Assembly: GCF_047922965.1 (NCBI RefSeq) | Contig: NZ_CP150481.1 | Span: 4,030,001 to 4,094,000, forward strand | Direction of reading: 5' to 3' | Length of the DNA stretch: 64,000 nt | DNA from: Neptunicella plasticusilytica | Lineage (GTDB): Bacteria; Pseudomonadota; Gammaproteobacteria; Enterobacterales; Alteromonadaceae | Part shown: positions 25,111 to 34,358 of the stretch, in pieces | Numbering within the stretch: the stretch's first letter is position 1 | Layout of the letters: the number at the start of each line of letters is the position of its first letter | Notes under the pieces: generated by a model | Databases searched by the model: none | What the model was told of the DNA's origin: nothing | The model's input: the letters and a program-made list of their open reading frames with translations, nothing else | Position numbers and translations under genes: made by a program

Positions 25111-28100
25111 CTATTGCTGTTTATCCCGAGTATCATCCTTGTCTTCCTTGTCTTCCTTGTCTTCCTTGTCTTCCTTGTCATCATCAATACTAAAGCTGTA
25201 ATACAGATCCAGTGCATTACTTAAACCACTTACCGCCTCTAGATAAAGTTGCGGCATCAGCTCATAACGCAAGGCAATTTCCGACGCCGAGTTAAAAACC
25301 CCCAAGCCATAGCGTAATTGCACGCCAGGCGCAATATAACCGGTTAATGCCAGCTTGGTATTGTCACCTTGTCCGGAGGTGTCCAGTGTCAGATCTTCAA
25401 CACCCAGTTTGTTGCCAACATTACCGACCAGACCTTCGCTGCGTCCGACCCCGAAACCCAACAACATGGTGGTCAGTAGAGCGTCTTGCCCTTCATCATT
25501 ACCGCTTTCCAATCCCCGTCCGCGCAATAGATACGACAAGCTTTGTGGCTGTTCCATCACCGGATCAGAAAATACCGTTACTTCAGGTCGATCTATACTG
25601 CCATTAACCCGGATCCCGGCGACCACATCATCTGCGGTCAAGGCCGGGTCGCGCACGGCTTCAAGAGCAATATGCGGTGCGTCGATAGGGCCGTGAAACA
25701 GAATTTCTCCTTCGCGGATAAGCAAGTTCTGCCCGTAAGCGCGATAACGCCCGTTATGCAAACTCACTTCGCCATTGCCCAACAGGTTATCCTTAATCTG
25801 TTGCAAGCGTAATTCACCGCGTAAATCAGTAGTCAAGCCAAATGCGTCCAGCTTCACTTCATTACGTTTTTGTGGATCGATCTGGATTTGCAGATCCAGA
25901 TTCAAACGTTGTTGCAACGGACTGATCTTGTCCTCTTCACTGACAATCACTACATCCTTGGACGGTGACACTGCGCTTTCGGGAAGCTCGCGCAATTTGA
26001 CTCTGGCATAGGGCACCGTAACCTGACCGCTGACATCAATTCTGGCAGGCTCGAATTTTACATTGATATCGGGTGAAAGCGTCCCTCGCAACATACTCTG
26101 ATAAGTCAGTTCCAGTTCCTGCCCTGCAATATTCAATTCACCAGTGAATTCCGGTAACCAGTGGATCTGGCCGGTCACCGTTCCTTTACCGGAACCTAAC
26201 TGATAACTGCCGTCTATCTCACCGTATTGGCCCTGCAGTTCGATATTTTGTTGTAGCTGGGTAACGACTACTGGAATACTACTACCTGAGAGCTCGCCAT
26301 CCTTGATACTCACTTGACCATAGAACAACGGCTGTTCAAGCGTGCCTTCAATCCGGGTGTCGGCATTTACAATACCCGCCAATCTGTCCAGTTCAGGTAA
26401 TAGACTGATAAAAGGATGTAAATCAAACTGGTTTAATTTAACCGTGCCGGATATGTTGCGATCACCTGGTTGCGGATCAACCTGCACATCCACCTCCAAC
26501 TGACCAATCTGACTGCCATTAACCTGAGCCCGCAAATTAGCTTGTTGCTGATCAATATTGGCTGAAATTTCAAACTGCTCAAGCGCCAGATTAATATTAC
26601 CGGTTTGAGCTGTGCGCCACTTGGCTGGCGACAAGCTGGCGTGTAATTCGGCTAGCGGTAAACCCTGTCCATCCCAGTCTCCGCTAAACTGCATACTAAG
26701 CAGACTATCCGATTGCACATCCGCCATGCTGGGTACCAACCGGCTCAATAAGGGCGTTATTTGCAGGTTTTGCACTGCCATATCCCAATGTGCCTGATCC
26801 TGCAAAAACTCCGCTTGTTTGACGCATAACGAACTTTGTTCCTGTTGCCAGCAATGCGGAGAAACCTGATAACGTTGTTTTTGCCAATCAAGCTGAACAT
26901 CAAAGGGTTGCTGTAACGTCAGATGGACATAATTTGACTTCACCTTGCCCCGCAACCATTGTCCAGACCATTGATGTTCGGTTAATTGGCCATCAAATTT
27001 GGCCAAAAAGGAAGCGTTCTCGCCCTGACTATCAATATTTAACTGGTGACTATCTGCATTACCCTTGAGGTCAATATCAATGTAGTCCAGCTGATGATTA
27101 ATACTGCTCACTTGTTGCATGTGCAACGACAGATCCACCGGCTTGACATCGTTCCATTCCAGCTTGCCATTACCCTGTGTTTGTCCCACCGCCCATTCGT
27201 CGTATTGCCATTGCTGGCCAGACAGCTCAAATTCAACCTTGGGCTGCTCCAGACTTCCCTGCGCCTGGGCGCGTAATTGCAAGGTTCCGGCCAGACCGGG
27301 CAGCAGTTGAGTTAAATCAGCCGCCTGCACATCCAGTTGCATATCCAATTGCTGCTGCGGATCCAGGCTGCCATTTAGTCCAAGCCGATTGTCGCCATTA
27401 CGAACAAGCAAGTTTTCCAGTTTCACCCCCTGGCGACTATCTGCATCGACCTTACCGCTGATATTCAATGGATATGACAGCCATTGACCGGCAATATCCA
27501 GTTCGGTTAATTGTGCCTGCCAATGATCGGCTGCGTAACTCGCCTGCGTTTGCAATGAACCACTGATATTGCTGTGTAACTCTGGCCAGAACTGCTCGGC
27601 GTGGATATGGTTTATTTTCAGTCCGCCTGTCCAGCTAATTGGCTCCTGTATATCCAGCTGTCCTTGCGCCTGAACATCACCTTCTAACAATTTGACCAGC
27701 AGATTTTCAATTCGGATCGACTGCTGATTTCCCTGTGCCGCCAAAACCACATCCAAGGGGGGAATATCTTGACCTTTTGCCAGCGCGGATGCCTGCAATT
27801 TGGCATGATTCAGATCACCCTCTAGCAACAACTTGCCTGTAGATGACTCATACTCAGGCTGCTCCAATGGCCAGCGCAAGTTTTGCCAGTTGGCCTGTAA
27901 ATAGATTGGCAACGCCGCCGAAGTTAAATCCGCTTTTAGCTCGGCGTTGGCCATCATCGGGCCACTGATCTCCAGATTGGCGCGCAGATCGCTGATATCC
28001 CCGCTGGAGGTAAATTTGAGTTTTTGTTGCTGATAAGGTTTTTTGCTGCTGGCAATATTCAGCGATAACGAATGCGGATAATCGTCGGATAAGGTGGCTT

Positions 28101-28905
28101 CTGCCTGTGCTTTAAGGGTGAAGTCCTGATGCTGCACTAGCAATTGCGATAAATTGATCTTGTGCTGCTTACCATTGGCCGCCAGCTGCACAGATTTCAG
28201 TTCGAGCGGCTCGGCTCCAGCCAGCTCTATAGTCAAGGGAGCAAGCTGAACTGCCTGCAAGTTAAACGACAAGGGTAAGGTAATTTCAGGCAAGTTAATT
28301 GGCTGATAGGTGAAATCCAGTGGCTGTGACGCAGCACCGGCAGGGTTGCTAGCTTGTCGGTTATTCTGCGCCGCAGAGAGTTGTCGCCAGCTCAAGTCCG
28401 CAATATTCAGTTTTTTAACCCGCAACGCCCGATCCATTTCAAGCTGGCTTTCCAGCGACTGCCAGCTTAATTGCCACTGTTCCGGCATAGCAAGATGCAA
28501 CTGACCCAGTTGTAATTGACGGACTTTAATCCCCACCGGCAAACTGACCGCTTCAAGGGGTGGTGAATCATCCGCGCTCTCGGTCGAATTTTTCAACTCA
28601 GCGTTGATAGCACCACTGCCCAGTCGGTTAAAACATAGATTAAATCCAAACAGACAGCCGACATCCATATCGATAATGACGTTGTCGACCTTCAGTTGAA
28701 TGCTGTCATCCTGCCAGCTCACGGATGTCAGCTTTACCTGTGACGCCAGCCCACCACTTTGATATTCCACCTGCAACGCATCCAGCTGATTATCCGCGAT
28801 ACCAATCGCTAAACGGGTTCCCCAGGGAGACAGCAGAAAAATAAGCAGTCCGGTCAGTAGTAGTAACAAGCCCAAGCCAGTCCGCAATAACAGCTTGCGG
28901 CTCAT
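25111..28905 (-). CDS. tamB: Translocation and assembly module inner-membrane protein TamB
   Basis: 1264 residues, the size of E. coli TamB (1259). An N-terminal membrane anchor (about 8-28) is followed by a long beta-rich periplasmic body and the C-terminal DUF490/TamB domain (about 920-1240; DAPHIALEAVRDPALTADDV, LLGFGVGRSEGL). With TamA it spans the periplasm to help outer-membrane protein insertion and lipid transport. The ATG overlaps the tamA stop (ATGA). Unusually, the expected aromatic end (LYYSFSID) is extended by about 24 charged residues encoded by a tandem repeat. Confidence 0.93.
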   Translation of the reverse strand: MSRKLLLRTGLGLLLLLTGLLIFLLSPWGTRLAIGIADNQLDALQVEYQSGGLASQVKLTSVSWQDDSIQLKVDNVIIDMDVGCLFGFNLCFNRLGSGAINAELKNSTESADDSPPLEAVSLPVGIKVRQLQLGQLHLAMPEQWQLSWQSLESQLEMDRALRVKKLNIADLSWRQLSAAQNNRQASNPAGAASQPLDFTYQPINLPEITLPLSFNLQAVQLAPLTIELAGAEPLELKSVQLAANGKQHKINLSQLLVQHQDFTLKAQAEATLSDDYPHSLSLNIASSKKPYQQQKLKFTSSGDISDLRANLEISGPMMANAELKADLTSAALPIYLQANWQNLRWPLEQPEYESSTGKLLLEGDLNHAKLQASALAKGQDIPPLDVVLAAQGNQQSIRIENLLVKLLEGDVQAQGQLDIQEPISWTGGLKINHIHAEQFWPELHSNISGSLQTQASYAADHWQAQLTELDIAGQWLSYPLNISGKVDADSRQGVKLENLLVRNGDNRLGLNGSLDPQQQLDMQLDVQAADLTQLLPGLAGTLQLRAQAQGSLEQPKVEFELSGQQWQYDEWAVGQTQGNGKLEWNDVKPVDLSLHMQQVSSINHQLDYIDIDLKGNADSHQLNIDSQGENASFLAKFDGQLTEHQWSGQWLRGKVKSNYVHLTLQQPFDVQLDWQKQRYQVSPHCWQQEQSSLCVKQAEFLQDQAHWDMAVQNLQITPLLSRLVPSMADVQSDSLLSMQFSGDWDGQGLPLAELHASLSPAKWRTAQTGNINLALEQFEISANIDQQQANLRAQVNGSQIGQLEVDVQVDPQPGDRNISGTVKLNQFDLHPFISLLPELDRLAGIVNADTRIEGTLEQPLFYGQVSIKDGELSGSSIPVVVTQLQQNIELQGQYGEIDGSYQLGSGKGTVTGQIHWLPEFTGELNIAGQELELTYQSMLRGTLSPDINVKFEPARIDVSGQVTVPYARVKLRELPESAVSPSKDVVIVSEEDKISPLQQRLNLDLQIQIDPQKRNEVKLDAFGLTTDLRGELRLQQIKDNLLGNGEVSLHNGRYRAYGQNLLIREGEILFHGPIDAPHIALEAVRDPALTADDVVAGIRVNGSIDRPEVTVFSDPVMEQPQSLSYLLRGRGLESGNDEGQDALLTTMLLGFGVGRSEGLVGNVGNKLGVEDLTLDTSGQGDNTKLALTGYIAPGVQLRYGLGVFNSASEIALRYELMPQLYLEAVSGLSNALDLYYSFSIDDDKEDKEDKEDKEDKDDTRDKQQ
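25137..25181. repeat. Five-copy 9 bp tandem repeat in the tamB 3' end
   Basis: Units of CCTTGTCTT occur four times, then CCTTGTCAT, with no gaps. On the coding strand they encode a Lys-Glu-Asp run at the TamB C-terminus. Because the unit is nine bases, copy-number change keeps the frame and only changes tail length. Confidence 0.95.
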
Positions 28906-30650
28906 AGCGACGGCCCCATTAATAGATGCAGTCGCCAGGTTTGTTCAGTATCACTTTGTCCACGTGCAACATAAATTCGGATTGGGCCGACCGGTGATAA
29001 CCAGATCCCGCCGACTCCCACGCCGGTAGCAAATTTTTCGTTAAAATCATCAAAGGCATTACCTACATCGAAAAATACCGCTGCCCTCCATTCATCTGCA
29101 ACCGGGTAGGAATACTCGGCACTGGCTACCGCCAGATAACGTGCCCCAATCAGCTCACCATTTTCATCCAGCGGCGCCAGATTGCGGTAGCCGAAACCAC
29201 GCACACTTTGGTCACCTCCGGCAAAATAACGCAAACTGGAAGGGATATCGGAAAATTCGTCCGTAGCGATTGCTCCGCCCTCAGCACGAAACAAAAAGCG
29301 ATGCTCACCAACACTTCTTAACCAGCGTGACAAGGCGGATACACGTAACATATTAACGTCGGAGCCAGCGTCTTTGCCTGCCACTTCAACGGTAATCATC
29401 TGTTTGTCTCCCCAGTCCATATCCAGACCACCGCGACTGCGCAGCCTGCTATACGTGACGCCGGGAATAAATAAATTGGAGCTTTGCAATGGCTCGCTGC
29501 CCTGACGATATTCTTCATGTTCATAACGCAGGAAATCAATACGTTGCCACTCAAATTCGCCCACCTCCCGATGCCGTTGCACGGCTAATGTCATTTTACG
29601 GCTGTCGGTATCATTATCTTTAAGCGCCTGAAAGCCGGCCTGAAAATTAACAAAGTTTTTTACCGGATCCTCGACCGGAATTTTATAATCAACGGTTAAA
29701 TGCTGTTCGATGCTGGAAGTGAATATTTCCGCTCCCATTGAATGGCCATACTGGTTAACCCAGGGGCGTTCCCATTTGGCTTTAAAACGCAACCCCACAT
29801 CATCCGAGGAAATACCGCCTCCCAAATCAAAGTTGTCTCTGGGTTTATGCACCAGTGTGATCTCGATAGGCACCTCGCTATCTACAGCGTCAGACACCAG
29901 GGGACGAACTAGTACGTGCCGGAAATACTGGGTTTGTTTAAGCGCCAGACTTAAATCAGCCAGCTTGCTGGCCTGGTAATGGTCGCCCTGTTTAAACGGC
30001 ATCACTTGATTAACCAGTGCTAATGTACGCTCTTCTGCAGGTAGGCGAATTTGGCCAAAACGGTAGCGCTGTCCGGTGTCAACAATCAATACAATCTTTG
30101 CGCTGTTGCTGTCTTGATCAACTTTTATCTGGTGCTGGCTAAATTGAAAATCAAAATAGCCACGGGCCAAAGCAAGACTCTGGATCCGGGATTTGCTTAA
30201 CTCGTAATAGGCGTGGTTAAGGCGCATGCCCTTGATCAAAGGCAGTTCAGCTAACAATTTTTTTAGTGCTTCATCTTCGGATCCGTCACCTTGTAATTGC
30301 AAGGTCAGTTCGTTCACATAAGTAACGGGGCCAGGCTGAATAGTGAGTTGCCAAAGTTGGCCGGCGGGGTCTTTACGTGTCGCGATGATATTGGCCTGGT
30401 AATAGCCATACACCTGCAACGCTAGTCTGGTTTTCTTTTCAATCTGGGTCTGGAAATCTTCGAACTGGAATTCGTTCGATGGCGCATCCAGAGTCTGCAG
30501 ATGCATCATCACATTCTGCTGTACTTGCTTATCCTCAAGTCCTTGCACTTCAAATTTGGCGGGATCAGCCAAACAATTTATCGCCCAGCAGCCAACTAAA
30601 AGCAGAAATACATTGATGGTGAGGCGCAGCAGCAATCCACAGGTTCCCAA
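28902..30650 (-). CDS. tamA: Translocation and assembly module outer-membrane protein TamA
   Basis: 582 residues (E. coli 577). A signal peptide (about 1-28) is followed by three POTRA-like domains (about 30-270) and a 16-strand Omp85 beta-barrel (about 280-582) with the conserved FFAGGDQSVRGFGY-like loop 6 and an aromatic C-terminal strand. The start is uncertain: only a TTG at 30650 gives the whole signal peptide, and no clear ribosome site precedes it. tamA-tamB is an overlapping operon. Confidence 0.93.
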   Translation of the reverse strand: MGTCGLLLRLTINVFLLLVGCWAINCLADPAKFEVQGLEDKQVQQNVMMHLQTLDAPSNEFQFEDFQTQIEKKTRLALQVYGYYQANIIATRKDPAGQLWQLTIQPGPVTYVNELTLQLQGDGSEDEALKKLLAELPLIKGMRLNHAYYELSKSRIQSLALARGYFDFQFSQHQIKVDQDSNSAKIVLIVDTGQRYRFGQIRLPAEERTLALVNQVMPFKQGDHYQASKLADLSLALKQTQYFRHVLVRPLVSDAVDSEVPIEITLVHKPRDNFDLGGGISSDDVGLRFKAKWERPWVNQYGHSMGAEIFTSSIEQHLTVDYKIPVEDPVKNFVNFQAGFQALKDNDTDSRKMTLAVQRHREVGEFEWQRIDFLRYEHEEYRQGSEPLQSSNLFIPGVTYSRLRSRGGLDMDWGDKQMITVEVAGKDAGSDVNMLRVSALSRWLRSVGEHRFLFRAEGGAIATDEFSDIPSSLRYFAGGDQSVRGFGYRNLAPLDENGELIGARYLAVASAEYSYPVADEWRAAVFFDVGNAFDDFNEKFATGVGVGGIWLSPVGPIRIYVARGQSDTEQTWRLHLLMGPSL

Positions 30651-30661
30651 ATCGATAAGAC

Positions 30662-30692
30662 AGGCTTTTATATTAACAACTTTTAAAAGCCT
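30662..30692. other. Inverted repeat upstream of tamA
   Basis: AGGCTTTTA at 30662-30670 and TAAAAGCCT at 30684-30692 are perfect 9 bp arms around a 13-base loop. It could end transcription from the upstream acyltransferase gene, but there is no T-run following the stem, so it may instead be an operator or mRNA structure before tamA. Confidence 0.35.
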
Positions 30693-30789
30693 GCGTAGGA
30701 TTTTCCTGTATTAAAGGAGATATCAACCTTCAGGTTTGACAACCCAATAAATTCAACTCAAATATTTCGCCACAACACGCCCTAACCAT

Positions 30790-32514
30790 TCAAGCTGCTT
30801 GATTTGAAGCCTGTCGATTGGGCATATAGCGTTGACGACGCTTTTCTTTGAGCTTGTCCAAATCCACTAGCACCAGACCATCGACACAATCGTTAAAATC
30901 CGGATCCACGCCAAAACTCAAAAACTGCACACCGCCCGGCTCACATAGCTCGGTGTATTGCTTGTACAGAGTCGGCACCGCTACGCCCATATTCGCCAGT
31001 AAATGCTTAAGCGTGGTGAAATCTTTTTTGTAATCTTGGCCAGTGAAGGATGACTCCAATCCTTGTGGCAGGGAATAGGGAGACTTGGATTCAGCGATTT
31101 GACCATTCGAACCAAAATACACTGTATAAAACTGAATCAGTAAATCTTTGGCAGCCACCGGGTAACTGTTACTTAAACTGACTGCTCCAAATAAATAGCG
31201 ATAGTCGGGATGACGCTGCAAAAAAGCGCCAATGCCAATCCATAAATAATCCAGACTGCGTTTGCCCCAATAACGTGGTTGCACAAAACTGCGCCCCAAT
31301 TCCAAGCCTTGCTCAAAATAAGGGTCCATCGACTGACCGTAATTGAACAGACTGGCGGAATACAATCCGGCTTTGCCTTGTTCGGCCACCAGTTTCTTGG
31401 CGTTACCAAATCGATAAGCACCAACAATTTCCAACTCGTCCCTGTCCCACAGTATCAGGTGAAAGTAGTCGTTATCAAAACGATCAATATCACGACGCAG
31501 ATTACTGCCTTCGCCAACCGCTCTAAAAGCCACTTCACGTAAGCGACCAATCTCGCGCAAAATGGGTGAACTGCCCTGGTACTGATATAAATAAATTTCT
31601 TTATTATCGGGAGTCACATCCAGCAGCTCACAATCTCGCTGAATGGCCTTACGAAGCTCTTTACGATTTTCCGCAGGGGCAATGGCTTTCTGGGTCTGAA
31701 AAATAGACTTTTTATCTGTACCAATCCGGTATAGATGCTTTTTGAACAGCTTGGTTTGTTGAGCCAGCGTAATACCGTTGTTGCCATAGGACTCGTAAGG
31801 GATAAGTTCACCAATTCGAATAGGTAAGTGCTTACTGCGCTGCTTGAACATTTCTTTAACCAGCAACGCCGTCGCCAACGGTTTATAAATCATTGATAAG
31901 CCGTAGAATAACGGTGAATTTTTGCCATCCATAAAAATTGGCAGAATCGGCGATTTGGCCGCTTTGGCGATACGTAAAAAACCACTGCGCCACTCGGTAT
32001 CACGCACCCCTCCCGGGCTGAGACGGGAGACTTCACCGGCAGGGAAAATAATCAACGCACCTTCGTTTTCCAGATGGGCCTGAATATTGTGGATACAATC
32101 TTTCGCAGTACCGCCTTGCATATTGTTAACCGGCAGCAACATCGAATGTAACGGCTGAATAGCCATTAACATCTGGTTGGCCACTACCTTGATGTCCTGT
32201 CGAATATCAGACAGCAATTTAAGCAGCGCCAGGCCGTCGAGCGAGCCGATAGGGTGATTGGCGATTATCACAATCCGTCCCTGGGCCGGGATGCGTTCTT
32301 TCTCTACTTCTCGGGCAGAATAGCTGAAATTAAAGTACTCCAGCACCTGTTCGATAAATTCTACCCCTTGCAGGTGCGGATAGATTTCGCCAAATTCAAT
32401 ACATTCTTTTTCGTGCAAGAGATGACGGAGAAGTAAACTAACCGGTTTGGACAACCAGGATTTCTGTTCCAGTTGCGGATAATTTTTGTGTATTACATCA
32501 GCCACGGTAAACAT
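30790..32514 (-). CDS. Bifunctional lysophospholipid acyltransferase / GNAT protein, OlsF-like
   Basis: 574 residues in two halves. Residues about 20-270 are a PlsC-type acyltransferase with NHPIGSLDG (86-94; a variant with five residues between His and Asp) and FPAGEVSR. Residues about 290-540 are a hemolysin/OlsB-like GNAT acyltransferase (GRLREVAFRAVGEG, DLLIQFYTVYFG). The same order and size characterise OlsF of Serratia, which alone makes ornithine lipid from ornithine and two acyl-ACPs. The function is inferred. The neighbouring LpxH-like gene also fits lipid metabolism. Confidence 0.75.
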   Translation of the reverse strand: MFTVADVIHKNYPQLEQKSWLSKPVSLLLRHLLHEKECIEFGEIYPHLQGVEFIEQVLEYFNFSYSAREVEKERIPAQGRIVIIANHPIGSLDGLALLKLLSDIRQDIKVVANQMLMAIQPLHSMLLPVNNMQGGTAKDCIHNIQAHLENEGALIIFPAGEVSRLSPGGVRDTEWRSGFLRIAKAAKSPILPIFMDGKNSPLFYGLSMIYKPLATALLVKEMFKQRSKHLPIRIGELIPYESYGNNGITLAQQTKLFKKHLYRIGTDKKSIFQTQKAIAPAENRKELRKAIQRDCELLDVTPDNKEIYLYQYQGSSPILREIGRLREVAFRAVGEGSNLRRDIDRFDNDYFHLILWDRDELEIVGAYRFGNAKKLVAEQGKAGLYSASLFNYGQSMDPYFEQGLELGRSFVQPRYWGKRSLDYLWIGIGAFLQRHPDYRYLFGAVSLSNSYPVAAKDLLIQFYTVYFGSNGQIAESKSPYSLPQGLESSFTGQDYKKDFTTLKHLLANMGVAVPTLYKQYTELCEPGGVQFLSFGVDPDFNDCVDGLVLVDLDKLKEKRRQRYMPNRQASNQAA

Positions 32515-32617
32515 AAAGCCACTACCTGTTTGAATGGACCCAATAAACAGTGTAGTGAACCTTTATGAACGAAATATTCCAGATTGATGGCGATTTTATG
32601 ACAGACTAAGCGTCATA

Positions 32618-33430
32618 TTATGCCGCTTTTTGTTTATTCGCCGACGCCTGCTGACGAACCGGAATACTGTGTAATTTTTCACTGGCGGTAACTTTTGCCC
32701 AGTACACCAGATTCAGTTGTCCCTGCGCATTTTCGGTCAGCGCCGAGCAATTCTCAATCCAGTCGCCGTCGTTGCAGTAAGTGATTCCGTCTTGCTCATC
32801 AATCTCGGGGTGATGAATATGGCCGCAGACGACCCCGTCCATGCCCATCTCACTGGCACGGTCAATACAGGCCTGCTTATAACGGGAAATTGCCTCGTTG
32901 GCGCCTTTAACCCGACTTTTGATATAGCCAGCCAACGACCAGTATGGAAACCCCATCATTGTCCGAATCCGGTTGTACCAGCGATTCAGAAACAGCAACA
33001 AGTCGTACATCTTGTCACCAATCCACGCATGGAAAGCGCCAAAACAGACTTCCTGATCAAACTGGTCTCCATGCAATAACAGTAATTTTTTACCCGCGGC
33101 AGTGGTATGAATGTATTCACGATGAATTTCGATATCACCAAACATCATACCATCGTATTTCTGCGCGGGTTCATCATGATTACCCGGCAGGTAAATCACC
33201 CGGGTGCCTTTATTCGGTAGTGAAATAAGCGTGTGGAATAATAGATTATGCGATTTTGGCCATAAAAACTGGCGGCTCATCGCCCACATATCGACGATAT
33301 CCCCCACCAAATAAAGCGTATCAATTTTATTGTGAGTCAGAAAATCCAGTAAGTACTCAGCCTTGCAGTCCTTACAGCCCAAATGAATGTCTGATAACCA
33401 GACCGTGCGATAATGCGTTGACTTTGTCAT
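32618..33430 (-). CDS. LpxH-like metallophosphoesterase (UDP-2,3-diacylglucosamine diphosphatase family)
   Basis: 270 residues from ATG 33430 (AGGGG correctly spaced; a start 12 codons upstream is rejected). The calcineurin-type metal ligands are all present: DIHLG, GDIVDMW, PGNHDE, HGDQFD and GHIHHP. It is longer than E. coli LpxH (240) and belongs to the LpxH-related group of the YbbF-LpxH family. It may cleave a pyrophosphate bond in a lipid or nucleotide precursor; true LpxH activity is not certain. Confidence 0.8.
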   Translation of the reverse strand: MTKSTHYRTVWLSDIHLGCKDCKAEYLLDFLTHNKIDTLYLVGDIVDMWAMSRQFLWPKSHNLLFHTLISLPNKGTRVIYLPGNHDEPAQKYDGMMFGDIEIHREYIHTTAAGKKLLLLHGDQFDQEVCFGAFHAWIGDKMYDLLLFLNRWYNRIRTMMGFPYWSLAGYIKSRVKGANEAISRYKQACIDRASEMGMDGVVCGHIHHPEIDEQDGITYCNDGDWIENCSALTENAQGQLNLVYWAKVTASEKLHSIPVRQQASANKQKAA

Positions 33431-33587
33431 GCCAATACCCCTGCTGCGGTTTGGTCTATGATTCACGCCGGGCTTTACAGTTATATTAAAGTTATTTGAA
33501 CAAGCTGTGACGAATGAGGAGTTTTAATGTGCCAATTGATAAGTAACAACTTACCAACTGGCTACATTAACTAAATTGGGAATGAAA

Positions 33588-34358
33588 TCAGTGGCGAATC
33601 CCGACGCCTCGGTTAAGCAATTGATAAGCCACGGTAAACAATAAAATATTAAACCCTACCAATACCGTCATCGAGGTAGTGAAACTCACATCTCCGACCC
33701 CCAGAAAACCGTAACGGAAACCGCTGACCATATACACAATCGGATTACCCTTGCTCACGGTTTGCCAGAATTCCGGCAACAATGTCAGGCTATAAAAAAC
33801 ACCGCCAAGGTAGGTTAACGGGGTCAACACAAAAGTTGGCACCATGCTGATATCATCAAAGGTTTTGGCAAATACGGCGTTAACCAGGCCTGCGGCGGCA
33901 AACATGGTGGCCGTCAGCAATAACGTGGCGATCACTGCAAACAGGTTATAAATTTGCAGATCGACAAAAAACAGCGATACGGCAGTAACAATAATGCCGA
34001 TCAACAGCGCCCGAGCAACTCCGCCACCGACAAAACCGGCAATAATTGCCCAGGTCGGCACCGGCGCCACCAGCATTTCTTCAATATTATTCTGGAATTT
34101 GGCACTAAAGAAAGACGAACTGACATTAGAGTAGGCATTGGTAATGACTGACATCATAATCAGCCCGGGCACAATAAACTCCATATAACTGAAGCCTCCC
34201 ATCTGGCCAATACGATTGCCGATTAAGCTGCCGAAAATCACAAAATACAAACTCATGGTAATCGCAGGCGGGACCAGGGTTTGCACCCAAATCCGCATAA
34301 AACGGGTAATTTCCTTGATCCAGATAGTGCGTAAGGCGGTAAATGTTTGATTAGCCAT
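33588..34358 (-). CDS. yadH: ABC-2 type transporter permease YadH
   Basis: 256 residues, the same length as E. coli YadH and closely alignable over its whole length (IWVQTLVPPAITMSLYF, SYMEFIVPGLIMMSVITNAY, FAKTFDDISMVPTFVLTPLTYLGG in overlapping parts). Six membrane helices. With YadG it forms an exporter of unknown substrate. Its start overlaps the yadG stop by eight bases. Confidence 0.92.
   Translation of the reverse strand: MANQTFTALRTIWIKEITRFMRIWVQTLVPPAITMSLYFVIFGSLIGNRIGQMGGFSYMEFIVPGLIMMSVITNAYSNVSSSFFSAKFQNNIEEMLVAPVPTWAIIAGFVGGGVARALLIGIIVTAVSLFFVDLQIYNLFAVIATLLLTATMFAAAGLVNAVFAKTFDDISMVPTFVLTPLTYLGGVFYSLTLLPEFWQTVSKGNPIVYMVSGFRYGFLGVGDVSFTTSMTVLVGFNILLFTVAYQLLNRGVGIRH

Noticed and set aside
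25137..25181. Short regular repeats considered as a CRISPR array
   Set aside because: The units are 9 bp with no spacers, and lie within the tamB coding frame.
25347..28504. Several long plus-strand frames opposite tamB
   Set aside because: They are antisense shadows of a well-supported 1264-residue TamB gene and lack ribosome sites and family motifs.
33531..33562. Imperfect hairpin downstream of yadH
   Set aside because: The stem has mismatches and no clear T-tract, too weak to call a terminator.
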